DNA of 64,000 nucleotides from Pseudomonas sessilinigenes (GTDB lineage: Bacteria; Pseudomonadota; Gammaproteobacteria; Pseudomonadales; Pseudomonadaceae): contig NZ_CP027706.1 in the NCBI RefSeq assembly GCF_003850565.1, positions 6,585,001-6,649,000 of the forward strand, in the 5' to 3' direction. This document shows, piece after piece, positions 53,633 to 62,487 of this stretch. A program made the translations under genes and the position numbers. The notes under the pieces are model-generated. The model had not been told where the DNA came from. It was given only the letters and a program-made list of their open reading frames with translations, and made no database searches. Each line of letters starts with the position of its first letter. The first letter of the stretch is position 1.

Positions 53633-55588
53633 ATGCCCGCGTTCACCAAGATCCTGATCGCCAACCGTGGCGAAATCGCCTGCCGGATCCAGCGCACCGC
53701 CCAGCAGCTGGGCTATCGCACCGTCGCCGTATTCAGCGACGCCGACGCTGAGGCGCCCCATGTGCGCATGGCGGACGAAGCCGTGCGCATAGGCCCCGCG
53801 CCGGTCCAGCAGTCCTACCTGGATAGCGCCGCGATCCTCGATGCAGCCCGGCGCAGCGGCGCCGATGCCATCCATCCCGGCTATGGCTTTCTTTCGGAGA
53901 ACGCCGAGTTCGCCGCGGCCTGCGCGGCTGCCGGCATCACCTTCATCGGCCCCAGCGCCGCGGCCATCGAGCTGATGGGCAGCAAGCGCCGCTCGAAACT
54001 CGCCATGCTCGAGGCCGGCGTGCCCTGCATCCAGGGCTACCAGGGCGAAGAACAAGACGATGCCACCTTGCAGCGCGAAGCCCAGCGCATCGGTTATCCG
54101 TTGATGATCAAGGCCAGTGCCGGTGGCGGTGGGCGCGGCATGCGCCTGGTACAGGAACCCGGGCAACTGCTGGAGCAAATCAGGACCGCACGCTCCGAGG
54201 CGCTGCACGCCTTCGGCAGCAACGAGCTGATCCTGGAACAAGCGCTGGTCGAGCCGCGCCATGTGGAGATCCAGGTCTTCGGCGATCACCACGGGCAGTT
54301 GATCTATCTGGGCGAGCGCGACTGCTCGATCCAGCGCCGCCACCAGAAGATCGTCGAGGAGGCACCCTGCCCGGTCATGACCCCGGAGTTGCGCCAGGCC
54401 ATGGGCGAAGCGGCGCTCAAGGCCGGACGGGCCGTGGACTATGTTGGCGCCGGCACCGTGGAGTTCCTGCTCGATGCCCGGGGGCAGTTCTACTTCCTGG
54501 AAATGAACACCCGCCTGCAGGTGGAGCACCCGGTTACCGAACTGGTCACCGGCCTGGACCTGGTGGCCCTGCAACTGCAGGTGGCTGCCGGCGAGCCACT
54601 ACCGCTGAAGCAGGAACAGGTGCGATTGTCCGGCCACGCCATCGAAGTACGCCTGTATGCCGAGAACCCGGCCCAGGGTTTTCTGCCACAGACCGGCCAG
54701 GTGCTGCGCTGGGAACCGGCGCCGGGCATCCGCACCGATCATGGCGTACAGGAAGGCCAATGGGTCAGCCCCTTCTACGACCCGATGCTGGGCAAGCTGA
54801 TCGCCCACGGCGCCACCCGTGAGGAGGCCCGGCGCAAGCTGCTGCGCGGCGTCGAGGATTGCGTGTTGCTGGGCCTGGAAAGCAACCGGCGCCTGCTGGC
54901 CAACCTGCTCGGGCACCCGGTGTTCGCCAGCGGCCAGTTCAGCACGGCATTCATCGCCGAACACTTTGCCGAGGATCCGAGCCTGCAACCGCAGCTTCCC
55001 GGCCACGAGGAACTGGCCATCGCCGCCGCGTTGTTTCATCACCACGGCGCCAAGGCCCATGCCGGGCCGCTCGCCGCCTGGCGCAATAACGCCGGTGTAG
55101 CGCTGCACTACGGCCTGGGACAGGAGGAACGGCACTGGTCCTTGCAACTGAGCCCGGGGACCGCAGGCCTGGTGCAGGTTCACCAGGCAGGGCAATTAGT
55201 GGAGTTGAAGGTCTGCAGCGCCGACGGTCGCCGGGCCATCCTGGAGGTTGGGGGCATCCGCCGGCAATACGCCTACCACCTGGAAAACCAGGAGCTCTGG
55301 CTGCACAGCCGACAGGGCAGCCTGCACCTGCAGGATCGAACCCATGCCCCGGTCCAGAGCCAGTTGAGTGCCCATTCGGGAACGCTCAAGGCACCGATGG
55401 ATGGCGCCATCGTCGACGTGCTGGTGAGCGAGGGCATGCGCGTCAGTAAGGGCCAGCTATTGCTGGTGCTGGAGGCGATGAAGATGGAGCATCCGCTCAA
55501 GGCCGGAATCGACGGGATGATCACCCGGGTCCAGGTCGGCCTCGGCGACCAGGTGAAGAACCGCCAGGTACTGCTGGAGGTGGAATAG
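53633..55588 (+). CDS. atuF: Geranyl-CoA carboxylase alpha (biotin) subunit AtuF
   Basis: 651-residue biotin carboxylase/biotin carrier subunit. Biotin carboxylase domain 1-445: KILIANRGEIACRIQRTA, MIKASAGGGGRGMRLV (ATP-grasp glycine loop), ERDCSIQRRHQKIVEEAP, FLEMNTRLQVEHPVTE. A linker domain follows, and the C-terminal carrier has EAMKMEH with biotinylated Lys617. Partner of AtuC. It is the last gene of the unit here; genes matching atuG or atuH do not follow. The start ATG 53633 lies behind AGGAAG. Confidence 0.9.
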   Translation: MPAFTKILIANRGEIACRIQRTAQQLGYRTVAVFSDADAEAPHVRMADEAVRIGPAPVQQSYLDSAAILDAARRSGADAIHPGYGFLSENAEFAAACAAAGITFIGPSAAAIELMGSKRRSKLAMLEAGVPCIQGYQGEEQDDATLQREAQRIGYPLMIKASAGGGGRGMRLVQEPGQLLEQIRTARSEALHAFGSNELILEQALVEPRHVEIQVFGDHHGQLIYLGERDCSIQRRHQKIVEEAPCPVMTPELRQAMGEAALKAGRAVDYVGAGTVEFLLDARGQFYFLEMNTRLQVEHPVTELVTGLDLVALQLQVAAGEPLPLKQEQVRLSGHAIEVRLYAENPAQGFLPQTGQVLRWEPAPGIRTDHGVQEGQWVSPFYDPMLGKLIAHGATREEARRKLLRGVEDCVLLGLESNRRLLANLLGHPVFASGQFSTAFIAEHFAEDPSLQPQLPGHEELAIAAALFHHHGAKAHAGPLAAWRNNAGVALHYGLGQEERHWSLQLSPGTAGLVQVHQAGQLVELKVCSADGRRAILEVGGIRRQYAYHLENQELWLHSRQGSLHLQDRTHAPVQSQLSAHSGTLKAPMDGAIVDVLVSEGMRVSKGQLLLVLEAMKMEHPLKAGIDGMITRVQVGLGDQVKNRQVLLEVE

Positions 55589-55709
55589 GCCGGCAGGCGG
55601 CCATCGATGCCGGCCACGGAGTACTCCGCCTGGCACTCCCCCCTAGGCGGATTCCCCGGCTTTGGCTACGCTCAAGCGTCATCAAGAAGGTTGAAGGCTG
55701 GAATTCGTA

Positions 55710-56249
55710 ATGCCCCACTGGCTGGTAATAGATTTGGAAGCCACGACGGATGAAGGGGGCTGGCCGGTGAGCGAGATGGAAATCATCGAGATCGGCGCCA
55801 CGCTGGTCAACCGCCAAGGCCGGGAACAGGACCACTTCCAGCGCTTCGTGCGTCCCCTGCGGCGCCCGATGCTGACGCCGTTCTGTCGCGAACTGACCCA
55901 CATCACCCAGGCCAACATCGACGCCGCCGCGCCCTTGACCGAAGTCTGGAGCCAGTTCGAACGCTGGCTGACCCAGCATCAGCCGCGCCTGGAAGGCTGG
56001 GCCAGCTGGGGCGACTACGATCGCAAGCAGTTGCAGTTGGAGTGGCACAACCAGCACTTGCACAGCCTGCTCAACGATGTCCCCCATATGAACCTCAAGC
56101 AGCGCTTCGCCAAGGCCCGGCGCCTGGAGCGCCCCCTGGGCCTGAATGCCGCCTTGCAACTGGCGGGCATGCAGTTCAACGGCCAGCAGCACCGGGCGCT
56201 GGAAGATGCACGAAATACGGCGCGCCTATTGCCGCTGATTCTTCCCTGA
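55710..56249 (+). CDS. DEDDh-type 3'-5' exonuclease
   Basis: 179-residue RNase T/DnaQ-like exonuclease: motif I VIDLEATTDEGGW (Asp8, Glu10), motif II IEIGATLVNRQGRE, and motif III HRALEDARNTARLL (His and Asp of DEDDh). The compact, single-domain form with FVRPLRRPMLTPFCRELTHIT resembles the ERI-1/3'hExo and KapD-like group, which trims RNA 3' ends. Substrate unknown. Monocistronic; no linkage to the atu unit, from which it is separated by about 120 bases. Confidence 0.83.
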   Translation: MPHWLVIDLEATTDEGGWPVSEMEIIEIGATLVNRQGREQDHFQRFVRPLRRPMLTPFCRELTHITQANIDAAAPLTEVWSQFERWLTQHQPRLEGWASWGDYDRKQLQLEWHNQHLHSLLNDVPHMNLKQRFAKARRLERPLGLNAALQLAGMQFNGQQHRALEDARNTARLLPLILP

Positions 56250-56323
56250 TGGCGACAGGTGACGGCCCTTCGGGCCTTGTGCATACTGGCCGGCCTTTTT
56301 GACCCATTCTTGAGGAATCGCCC

Positions 56324-56608
56324 ATGTTTAAAGTCAACGAGTACTTCGACGGCACCGTCAAGTCGATTGCCTTCGGCACGGCCGAAGGTCCCGCCACCAT
56401 TGGCGTCATGGCCCCGGGCGAATACGAATTCGGTACCGCGCAACGGGAAATCATGCACGTGGTTTCCGGCGCCCTGACCGTCAAGCTGCCAGGCAACGAC
56501 GAGTGGCAGACCTTCGCTGGCGGCAGCCACTTCAACGTACCGGCCAACAGCAAGTTTCAGCTCAAGGTCGCGGTGGACACCGCCTACCTGTGCGAATACC
56601 GCGGCTGA
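56324..56608 (+). CDS. ppnP: Pyrimidine/purine nucleoside phosphorylase PpnP
   Basis: 94-residue cupin of the PpnP (YaiE/DUF1255) family: [50 protein letters not shown] and [17 protein letters not shown], matching the full family length. PpnP phosphorylyses several nucleosides to free bases and pentose phosphate. It has its own promoter region of 74 bases and a strong terminator just downstream. Confidence 0.93.
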   Translation: MFKVNEYFDGTVKSIAFGTAEGPATIGVMAPGEYEFGTAQREIMHVVSGALTVKLPGNDEWQTFAGGSHFNVPANSKFQLKVAVDTAYLCEYRG

Positions 56609-56636
56609 TCCCTCGCCCGGTTTTTAGCAACGCATG

Positions 56637-56677
56637 AAAAATGCCCGTCCCCCCACCAGGAGACGGGCATTTTTTTG
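56637..56677. terminator. Rho-independent terminator after ppnP
   Basis: ATGCCCGTC (56641-56649) pairs with GACGGGCAT (56662-56670) across a 12-base loop, with AAAA before and seven T after. It serves ppnP and, with its A-tract, the opposing MOSC gene. Confidence 0.93.
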
Positions 56678-56688
56678 CCTCGCCAAGG

Positions 56689-57492
56689 CTATTCGAGAAC
56701 GGTCACCGGCATGCCCACCTGCAACTGGCCATGACCGTCGTTGACCAGGTTCTGGCCGAACATCGCTCCATCCTCCCGGGCCCGGTACTTTTGCAAGGTC
56801 GCCAGGGGCTCACGATCAGCACTGCGCTCGCCCGTCTGCGGATCGATGGTGGTGAGGATGCAGCGCGAGCAAGGCTTGACCACGCGGAACTCGACATCGC
56901 CGATACGCACCCGCTTCCAGTTGTCCTCGGCGAACGCTTCGCTGCCCTCGACCACCAGGTTGGGCCGAAACCGCAGCATCTCCAGGGGTCGGCCAACCCG
57001 GCTCGCCAAGTCGTCCAGGGAGGCCTGGCCGATCAGCAGCAAGGGAAAACCGTCGGCAAAGGCGACTTGGTCATCATCCTTGCCGTAGCCGGCGGCGGTG
57101 GTCCGCGCCCGCTCCAGCGGGACCTGCACCAGGCGCGTGGGCTTGCCGATGAATTCGCTGACCCAGGCCCCGGCCTCGTCGCCGGCATCGGGCACCCGCA
57201 AGGTGTCCTGCCAGATGGTCACACCGCGCAGGGCCGCCGTCTCATTCGGCAGCGCCACCTCCAGCGGGGCCAGGCCCGGGGCACTGAGGGTCAGGCCACC
57301 CTGGGCATTCCACAATGCCGAGAGCTGGCTCATCCGTCCCACGGCACGCTGGGTCAGGAAGCGTCCGCTGGCCTCATCCACCAGCATCCAGCGGCGATCG
57401 CCCTCAAGGCCGAGCTTGTCCAGGCCGATCTGTTGCAGGGTCTCGCCCCTGGCGGATTTCAACGGATACCGATAAAGCGCGCTAAGACGCAT
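56689..57492 (-). CDS. MOSC domain protein (YcbX-like)
   Basis: 267-residue protein with an N-terminal MOSC_N beta-barrel (MRLSALYRYPLKSARGETLQ, DRRWMLVDEASGRFLTQR) and a C-terminal MOSC domain whose molybdenum-cofactor cysteine lies in VVKPCSRCILTTIDPQTG. Close in length and motifs to YcbX, which reduces N-hydroxylated compounds using a Moco. Unlike some relatives it has no C-terminal 2Fe-2S ferredoxin domain, so a separate electron donor is needed. ATG 57492 behind AGGGAGCAGGA; the frame reaches 57549. Confidence 0.85.
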   Translation of the reverse strand: MRLSALYRYPLKSARGETLQQIGLDKLGLEGDRRWMLVDEASGRFLTQRAVGRMSQLSALWNAQGGLTLSAPGLAPLEVALPNETAALRGVTIWQDTLRVPDAGDEAGAWVSEFIGKPTRLVQVPLERARTTAAGYGKDDDQVAFADGFPLLLIGQASLDDLASRVGRPLEMLRFRPNLVVEGSEAFAEDNWKRVRIGDVEFRVVKPCSRCILTTIDPQTGERSADREPLATLQKYRAREDGAMFGQNLVNDGHGQLQVGMPVTVLE

Positions 57493-57575
57493 GTCCTGCT
57501 CCCTACGGGGGAAAAACGCCCACCCTATACCAGCGCCCCGGTGAAACAAAGATCCGTGACACTGGCTCGCCGGCC

Positions 57576-58511
57576 TCAGGCGTCGACTTCATCCAGCAGC
57601 AGGCGCTGGCGCACCACATCCACCAGCTTGTCGGGCTGGAACTTGGAGAGGAAGTTGTCGCAGCCGACCTTCTTGACCATGGATTCGTTGAAGCTGCCCG
57701 ACAACGAGGTGTGCAGTACCACGTAGAGCCCGCGCAGGCGCGGGTCGTTGCGGATCTCGGTGGTCAGGCGGTAGCCATCCATCTCCGGCATCTCGGCGTC
57801 GGTGAACACCATCAGCAGCTTCTCGGTCATGTCGACCCCGGTATCGGCCCAGGCCTTGAGCATCTTCAAGGCCTTGAGGCCATCGCTGGCGATGTGCATC
57901 TTCACCCCCAACTGGCCCAGGGTGTCGCGCAGTTGCGACAACGCCACGTTGGAATCGTCCACCAGCAGCACTTCGCGGCCACGGGCACGGGCCAACAGCG
58001 GGTCGTCGAGCTTGTCGCGGGAAACCTTGGCGTTGTACGGCACGATCTCGGCCAGCACCTTCTCGACGTCGATGACTTCCACCAGTTGGTCATCGACCTT
58101 GCTGATGGCGGTCAGGTAGTGCTGGCGGCCGGCGCTGGAGGGCGGCGGCATGATGGCTTCCCAGTTCATGTTGACGATACGGTCCACGCCCCCCACCAGG
58201 AACGCCTGCACCGAGCGGTTGTACTCGGTGACGATGATGGTGCTGTTGGGCCCCGGGACCAGCGGACGCATGCCGATGGCCTGGGACAGGTCGATCACCG
58301 GCAGGGTCTGGCCACGCAGGTTGACCACACCACAGACGAATGGATGGCGCTGGGGCATCAGGGTCAACTTCGGCAGTTGCAGGACTTCCTGGACCTTGAA
58401 GACGTTGATCGCGAACAATTGCCGACCGGCCAGGCGGAACATGAGGATTTCCAGGCGATTCTCACCCACCAATTGCGTGCGTTGATCTACCGTGTCGAGA
58501 ATGCCGGCCAT
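57576..58511 (-). CDS. cheV: Chemotaxis coupling protein CheV
   Basis: 311-residue fusion of a CheW-like domain (residues about 15-165: EILMFRLAGRQLFAINVFKVQEVL, VVNLRGQTLPVIDLS) and a receiver domain (EVLLVDDSNVALSQLRD, phospho-acceptor in MVFTDAEMPEMDGYRL). It couples chemoreceptors to CheA with phosphorylation-tuned activity. ATG 58511 behind AGGAG. A sigma-28 promoter lies just upstream, so it belongs to the flagellar regulon although no other che gene is adjacent. Confidence 0.92.
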   Translation of the reverse strand: MAGILDTVDQRTQLVGENRLEILMFRLAGRQLFAINVFKVQEVLQLPKLTLMPQRHPFVCGVVNLRGQTLPVIDLSQAIGMRPLVPGPNSTIIVTEYNRSVQAFLVGGVDRIVNMNWEAIMPPPSSAGRQHYLTAISKVDDQLVEVIDVEKVLAEIVPYNAKVSRDKLDDPLLARARGREVLLVDDSNVALSQLRDTLGQLGVKMHIASDGLKALKMLKAWADTGVDMTEKLLMVFTDAEMPEMDGYRLTTEIRNDPRLRGLYVVLHTSLSGSFNESMVKKVGCDNFLSKFQPDKLVDVVRQRLLLDEVDA

Positions 58512-58552
58512 TGATGACTCCTGGGCTGTGCTGATGAATTCACTAAAGACTG

Positions 58553-58579
58553 ATATCGGCCAGGGACGCCGTATCTTGA
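58553..58579 (-). promoter_or_regulatory. FliA (sigma-28) promoter of cheV
   Basis: On the minus strand TCAA (58579-58576), 15 bases, GCCGATAT (58560-58553) matches the flagellar consensus TAAA-N15-GCCGATAA with two changes. The transcript would start near 58545, giving a short leader to ATG 58511. Confidence 0.7.
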
Positions 58580-59061
58580 CCCGTATGCAAATTGCCACAC
58601 AAAGCCATTGATGTCACATTAACATCATGCTTTACTTCGGTGGGCAATTTAGCAGCATGGCTGCAGCGCCGCCGAGACCTCTATTCCGGCGGAAGGTTCC
58701 CGCGCCTAAGGGATTCCCCTATCAACAATCAGGACCAGCCTGATATTCGCAATATCCAATAGCCATTAATGTGACGCCATTCTCATTGCATGAATGGAGT
58801 CAGGCTTTTGTTTTTGATCGCAGAAAGGTGGCTCGGCACCCTTTCAAGCCTAAGTTCCCCTGCTCCTGAAGCCCCGGCGCTGATGCGTTGCCTGGCTGTG
58901 AGCGGCATCTGGCTGCCAACGCTGGACGATAAGCATCGAGCATCGTCAATGGCTGCACGCGCGGAAAAAACTCCAGACTTGTCTAATATTCAATTTCTCA
59001 AAACACCTTCCAACTTGAAACCGTTCAGCCAACGCCCTATCCCACCATCGGAAACGAAGTC
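58580..59061. other. 482-bp intergenic region without convincing gene
   Basis: AT content rises in the right half (58730-59060). A plus-strand frame (58790-59071, 93 codons) lacks a ribosome site and codon bias and resembles no family. The left part holds the cheV promoter's upstream flank; no terminator or repeat was found. It presumably carries the promoter of the gene at 59062. Confidence 0.4.
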
Positions 59062-59511
59062 ATGGATATAAGCATGCTAAAGGACGGCCATGAGTGCGCT
59101 ACCCCTCTGCCCGAATTCCTGCTTGAAGCCCAGACCCTGCTGGCCAAATCGGAAGATTGCCTGAGCCACCTGCACTTGATCAGGAATGACGAGGAGGCCA
59201 TCAGTTGCCTGCTCGTCAGCCTGCAGCGCCTGGCCCAATGCGCAGCCCGCCATGCCATCAGCCCGCTGCATGAGTTCTCAGTGCACATCCACGGCCTGCT
59301 CAAGCGTCCCCAGCACCCGTTGGACCTCAACGACCAGGTGCTGGAATCCCTCAAGAGCTGCCTGACCCTGATGGCCTGGCAACTGGAACTGATCGACCCG
59401 AACGATGGCCAGTTGAATATGGATGACAGCGAACAGGTCATGCTGATCGAGGAATTGGCCGACCAAGTCTCGCAGAACTGCACCTGCACACTCCCTACTT
59501 GCAGGCACTAG
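59062..59511 (+). CDS. Hypothetical helical protein beside the cheV and sensor-kinase genes
   Basis: 149-residue soluble protein, mostly alpha-helical by pattern (LPEFLLEAQTLLAKSEDCLSHLHLI, AISCLLVSLQRLAQCAARHAISPLHEFSVHIHGLL, LTLMAWQLELID). The His-rich helix ISPLHEFSVHIHGLL loosely recalls a histidine phosphotransfer helix, but the HxxKG motif is missing, so that reading is not secure. ATG at 59062 or 59074. It precedes a histidine kinase gene by about 500 bases. Function unknown. Confidence 0.6.
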   Translation: MDISMLKDGHECATPLPEFLLEAQTLLAKSEDCLSHLHLIRNDEEAISCLLVSLQRLAQCAARHAISPLHEFSVHIHGLLKRPQHPLDLNDQVLESLKSCLTLMAWQLELIDPNDGQLNMDDSEQVMLIEELADQVSQNCTCTLPTCRH

Positions 59512-60036
59512 TTTTTATACCGCCCAAGGTGGCGAATAACATCAGGCAAAGATAGCCAGGCAACACAAGAATAAGTAGCCGGCTAAGTATCTACGCCACT
59601 GTCGTTATTGAACATCACATACCCAAGAACGACACTCCCCACTAAACAATCCAACTTCTTGCGATCCGGGATTTAATCTTCCGAGACTTGCGTGCCCCAA
59701 TGGAAGCTGACTTCACTCTGAGCGCTTATTGAGCGATACCGCTGCCGAACGCCGCACGGCAGATACGCTGAGTCGCAACTTTATTGACTTTCCGGACATG
59801 TATATCAAGTACCTGAGCGCGACCAACGGTATCTTCGGTGGTATTATGCGGCGCACTAATGAACCGTATTAATGGCACATTGACTCCAATGTCGATAATC
59901 ACTATCAGGCCTGCACAAGAGATACAGACAGAACTGATTGAAATCACCTATTCAAATGGCACCGCTTCTCAAACAGGCCCCGTCACCTGCTCCTGACCGG
60001 GCTCTTCGCAGCGAACATTCATTGGCTCCATCCGCT
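59512..60036. other. 525-bp AT-richer gap, possible gene remnant
   Basis: Lower GC than the flanks. A short frame at 59711-59872 (54 codons, TTG at 59729) reads like protein (SRNFIDFPDMYIKYLSATNG) but has no ribosome site and no recognised relative. A minus-strand 73-codon frame (59726-59947) is antisense to it. The kinase promoter must lie near the right end. Confidence 0.35.
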
Positions 60037-60930
60037 ATGTACGCCAGCCTCAAGTCACTGTTCTCCTGGCCCATCTCCCAAGATCGCCTACGCTGGCTCA
60101 GCCTACTGCTGTGCTCAGGCTCGGCCGTGGGCAATGTGCTGGTTTATTGCCTGAGCCGCCCTCTGCCCCTGGCGTTGCTGGTTCTCAACGTGGTGGCACT
60201 GGCATGTATCTGGGCGCAGTACGGCTATTCGCGTAAATCCATCCGTTTTCAGCCCCAGGAGCTGGCCGAGCGCTTGCTGCAAGTCAAGGAAAGCGAACGC
60301 CACCGCCTCAGCCGCGAACTACACGATGACATCGGCCAGTTGCTGACGGCGGCAAAACTGCAGGCCGACTGGCTCAAGCGGCGCCTGCCGGACGACCTGC
60401 AAGAGCATTTCGCACTGCTTGGCACCACCCTGGAAGAAACCCTGGCCAAGGTCCGCGACGTATCGGCCATTCTCAATCCCCGCCAGCTAGCCAGCCTGGG
60501 GCTCGAGGCCAGCCTGCGCGCCCATCTGATCAAGACCCTGGAAAGCAGCACGGTGCACTGGAGCCTGGAGTGCCACCAGCGCCTGGCCGGCATCCCCGAG
60601 GAAATGGCCGTGGCAGCGTTTCGCATCACCCAGGAAGCGGTGACCAACATGCTGCGCCACGCCCACGCCAAGAACCTGCTGGTACGCCTGCAACGCCTGC
60701 CGGAAGGGCTTTCACTGTTCATCAGCGATGATGGCCAAGGCTTTGCCCCCGCCGCGAACCCTGGAGAGCAGGGCCAGTGCGGCATGGCCGGCATGCAGGA
60801 ACGAATCAGCCAACTGGGCGGTTTCCTCAAGGTCACCAGCGAGATCAACCAGGGCACCCAGATCGAAGCTCTCTTTCCCTGGGCCCCTCGCACCCTGGAG
60901 CGGGCCAGCACGAATAAGGTTTTACATTGA
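60037..60930 (+). CDS. Sensor histidine kinase, NarX/HisKA_3 type
   Basis: 297 residues from ATG 60037 (MYASLKSLFSWP); in-frame ATG 59956 and TTG 59938 are alternatives and no start has a good ribosome site. Two TM segments (LRWLSLLLCSGSAVGNVLVYCL and LPLALLVLNVVALACIWAQ) enclose almost no periplasmic loop, so sensing is probably in the membrane. HisKA_3 motif ESERHRLSRELHDDIGQLLTAAKL contains the phospho-His; the ATPase domain has ITQEAVTNMLRHAHA and ISDDGQGF. Overlaps the response regulator gene by four bases. Confidence 0.85.
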   Translation: MYASLKSLFSWPISQDRLRWLSLLLCSGSAVGNVLVYCLSRPLPLALLVLNVVALACIWAQYGYSRKSIRFQPQELAERLLQVKESERHRLSRELHDDIGQLLTAAKLQADWLKRRLPDDLQEHFALLGTTLEETLAKVRDVSAILNPRQLASLGLEASLRAHLIKTLESSTVHWSLECHQRLAGIPEEMAVAAFRITQEAVTNMLRHAHAKNLLVRLQRLPEGLSLFISDDGQGFAPAANPGEQGQCGMAGMQERISQLGGFLKVTSEINQGTQIEALFPWAPRTLERASTNKVLH

Positions 60931-61586
60931 CCTGTAATTTACTCTTGGTGGATGACCACTCGCTCATCAGGGCTGGCGTGCGTGCGCTGGTCATGGATAT
61001 TCCCGGATACGCCGTGATCGGTGAAGCCGACGATGGCTCGCACCTGCTGGAAATGGTCGAGAAGCTCCATCCGGACATCATCCTGCTGGACCTGTCGATG
61101 AAGCATACCGGCGGCCTGGAAGCGTTGCGCCGACTCAAGGCGGCCCGCCCGCAGAGCAAGGTCCTGATCCTGTCGATGCATACCGATCCGGCCCTGATCA
61201 TGCAGGCCCTGGAGTCCGGGGCCCACGGCTATCTGCTCAAGGACACCACGGCTACCGAGCTGGGGCATGCCCTGGAAGCCCTGCGCAACGGCGAACGCTA
61301 CTTGAGCCCGGCGATTGCCCATACCGTGATCAACCAGGCCCTGACCCGCTCCCAGAAGACCCAGCCGCCACCTGCCGACACCCATAACCTGACAGCCCGC
61401 CAGCTGGAAATCCTGCGACTGATAGTGCGCGGCAAGTCGACCCGGGAAATCGCCCAGGGACTGGGGTTGAGCATCAAGACCGTGGAAACCCATCGCTCGC
61501 AGATCATGAAGCGCCTGCAGATCTTCGATGTCGCCGGGCTGGTCCTGTTCGCCGTGCGCGAACGCATCATCAGCCTCGACGACTGA
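60927..61586 (+). CDS. LuxR/NarL family response regulator
   Basis: 219-residue regulator starting at TTG 60927 (overlap TTGA with the kinase stop; AAGG about 8 bases upstream). Receiver domain with DD at residues 9-10, phospho-acceptor Asp55 (IILLDLSMKHTGG) and Lys in YLLKDTT. LuxR-type HTH: HNLTARQLEILRLIVRGKSTREIAQGLGLSIKTVETHRSQIMKRL. Forms a two-component pair with the upstream kinase; target genes are not evident. It converges on the yegS-like gene, whose stop codon lies 1 base away. Confidence 0.88.
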   Translation: MTCNLLLVDDHSLIRAGVRALVMDIPGYAVIGEADDGSHLLEMVEKLHPDIILLDLSMKHTGGLEALRRLKAARPQSKVLILSMHTDPALIMQALESGAHGYLLKDTTATELGHALEALRNGERYLSPAIAHTVINQALTRSQKTQPPPADTHNLTARQLEILRLIVRGKSTREIAQGLGLSIKTVETHRSQIMKRLQIFDVAGLVLFAVRERIISLDD

Positions 61587-61587
61587 C

Positions 61588-62487
61588 TCAGCCATCGGTG
61601 CCCAGCAACGGCGATCCCTGCGGCAAGTGCATTTGCAGGGCCGCGGGCCGGGCCGTGAAACGCAGCAGCTCACCTTGCCGCGGCTCGCCGTCGAGGTTGA
61701 TATCCAGGCCACGCGAGGCCTTGATCTCGACCCACGGCAGGCGGGCCCGGATGAACAAGTCGTCGATGCCCATGTCCCCTGCCAGCAGGCTCTTCAGAGC
61801 GCCCACCAACTCCTGGGGCGCCGGCAGGATGCTGACATCGAGCAACCCATCGTCGATCAGGGCTCCCGGGCACAGCTCATGACCGCCGCCAGCCTGTCGA
61901 CCATTGCCAATACCCAGCGCCAGCAACTGGCCATGCCAGTGAAAACCCGGCCCCTGCAACTCGCCATAGGCCGCGCTCAGCTGCGCAAAGCGCGATAATC
62001 CGGTAAACAGATACGCGGCTCCCCCCAGGACTTTCTTCAGGTCGGGCGATGTATTGGCGGTCACCTGGCTGCCGAAACCACCGGTGGCCATGTTCAGGAA
62101 AACCTGCCCGCCGACCTCCCCCAGATCCACCGGGCGGGCCGGGACATCCAGCAAGTCCAGGGCCGCCGATGGCTCCAATGGCACGCCGGCCGCCCGCGCG
62201 AAATCATTGGCCGTTCCCAGAGGCAGCGGCACCAGGCTGGCCGGCTGCGAGGCTTCGGCCAAGGCCTGGGCGACATCGCGCAACGTACCGTCGCCACCAC
62301 CGGCGATCAGTTGCCGGTAACCTGCGTCCAGCGCCTCCCCGACCAGGCGCTGGGCATCCCCGGCCTCCCACGTCAGGCGTACCGCCAGGTCCCAGCCCGC
62401 CTCACGCCTGGCCTGGACCGCAGCCCGCAGCTCTTCGTTGAGTGCCTGCTTGCCGTGCAGGATCAACAACGCCTTGTGTTCACTCAT
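61588..62487 (-). CDS. yegS: YegS-type lipid kinase (DAGK catalytic family)
   Basis: 299-residue lipid kinase. The nucleotide motif is LIAGGGDGTLRDVAQAL, followed by LPLGTANDFARAAG and VFLNMATGGFGSQVT; the C-terminal beta-sandwich includes GRQAGGGHELCPGALIDDGLLDV and LDGEPRQGE. It matches YegS of E. coli in length and motifs; YegS phosphorylates phosphatidylglycerol in vitro. ATG 62487 is preceded by GGGAGACAT-type site. Tail-to-tail with the response regulator gene. Confidence 0.88.
   Translation of the reverse strand: MSEHKALLILHGKQALNEELRAAVQARREAGWDLAVRLTWEAGDAQRLVGEALDAGYRQLIAGGGDGTLRDVAQALAEASQPASLVPLPLGTANDFARAAGVPLEPSAALDLLDVPARPVDLGEVGGQVFLNMATGGFGSQVTANTSPDLKKVLGGAAYLFTGLSRFAQLSAAYGELQGPGFHWHGQLLALGIGNGRQAGGGHELCPGALIDDGLLDVSILPAPQELVGALKSLLAGDMGIDDLFIRARLPWVEIKASRGLDINLDGEPRQGELLRFTARPAALQMHLPQGSPLLGTDG

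Noticed and set aside
58790..59071. 93-codon plus-strand frame before the 59062 gene
   Set aside because: No ribosome site, no codon bias, no recognisable motif, and it overlaps the start of the better-supported gene.
59062..59511. Histidine phosphotransfer (HPt) domain
   Set aside because: The His-rich helix lacks the HxxKG signature of HPt domains, so only a hypothetical protein is reported.
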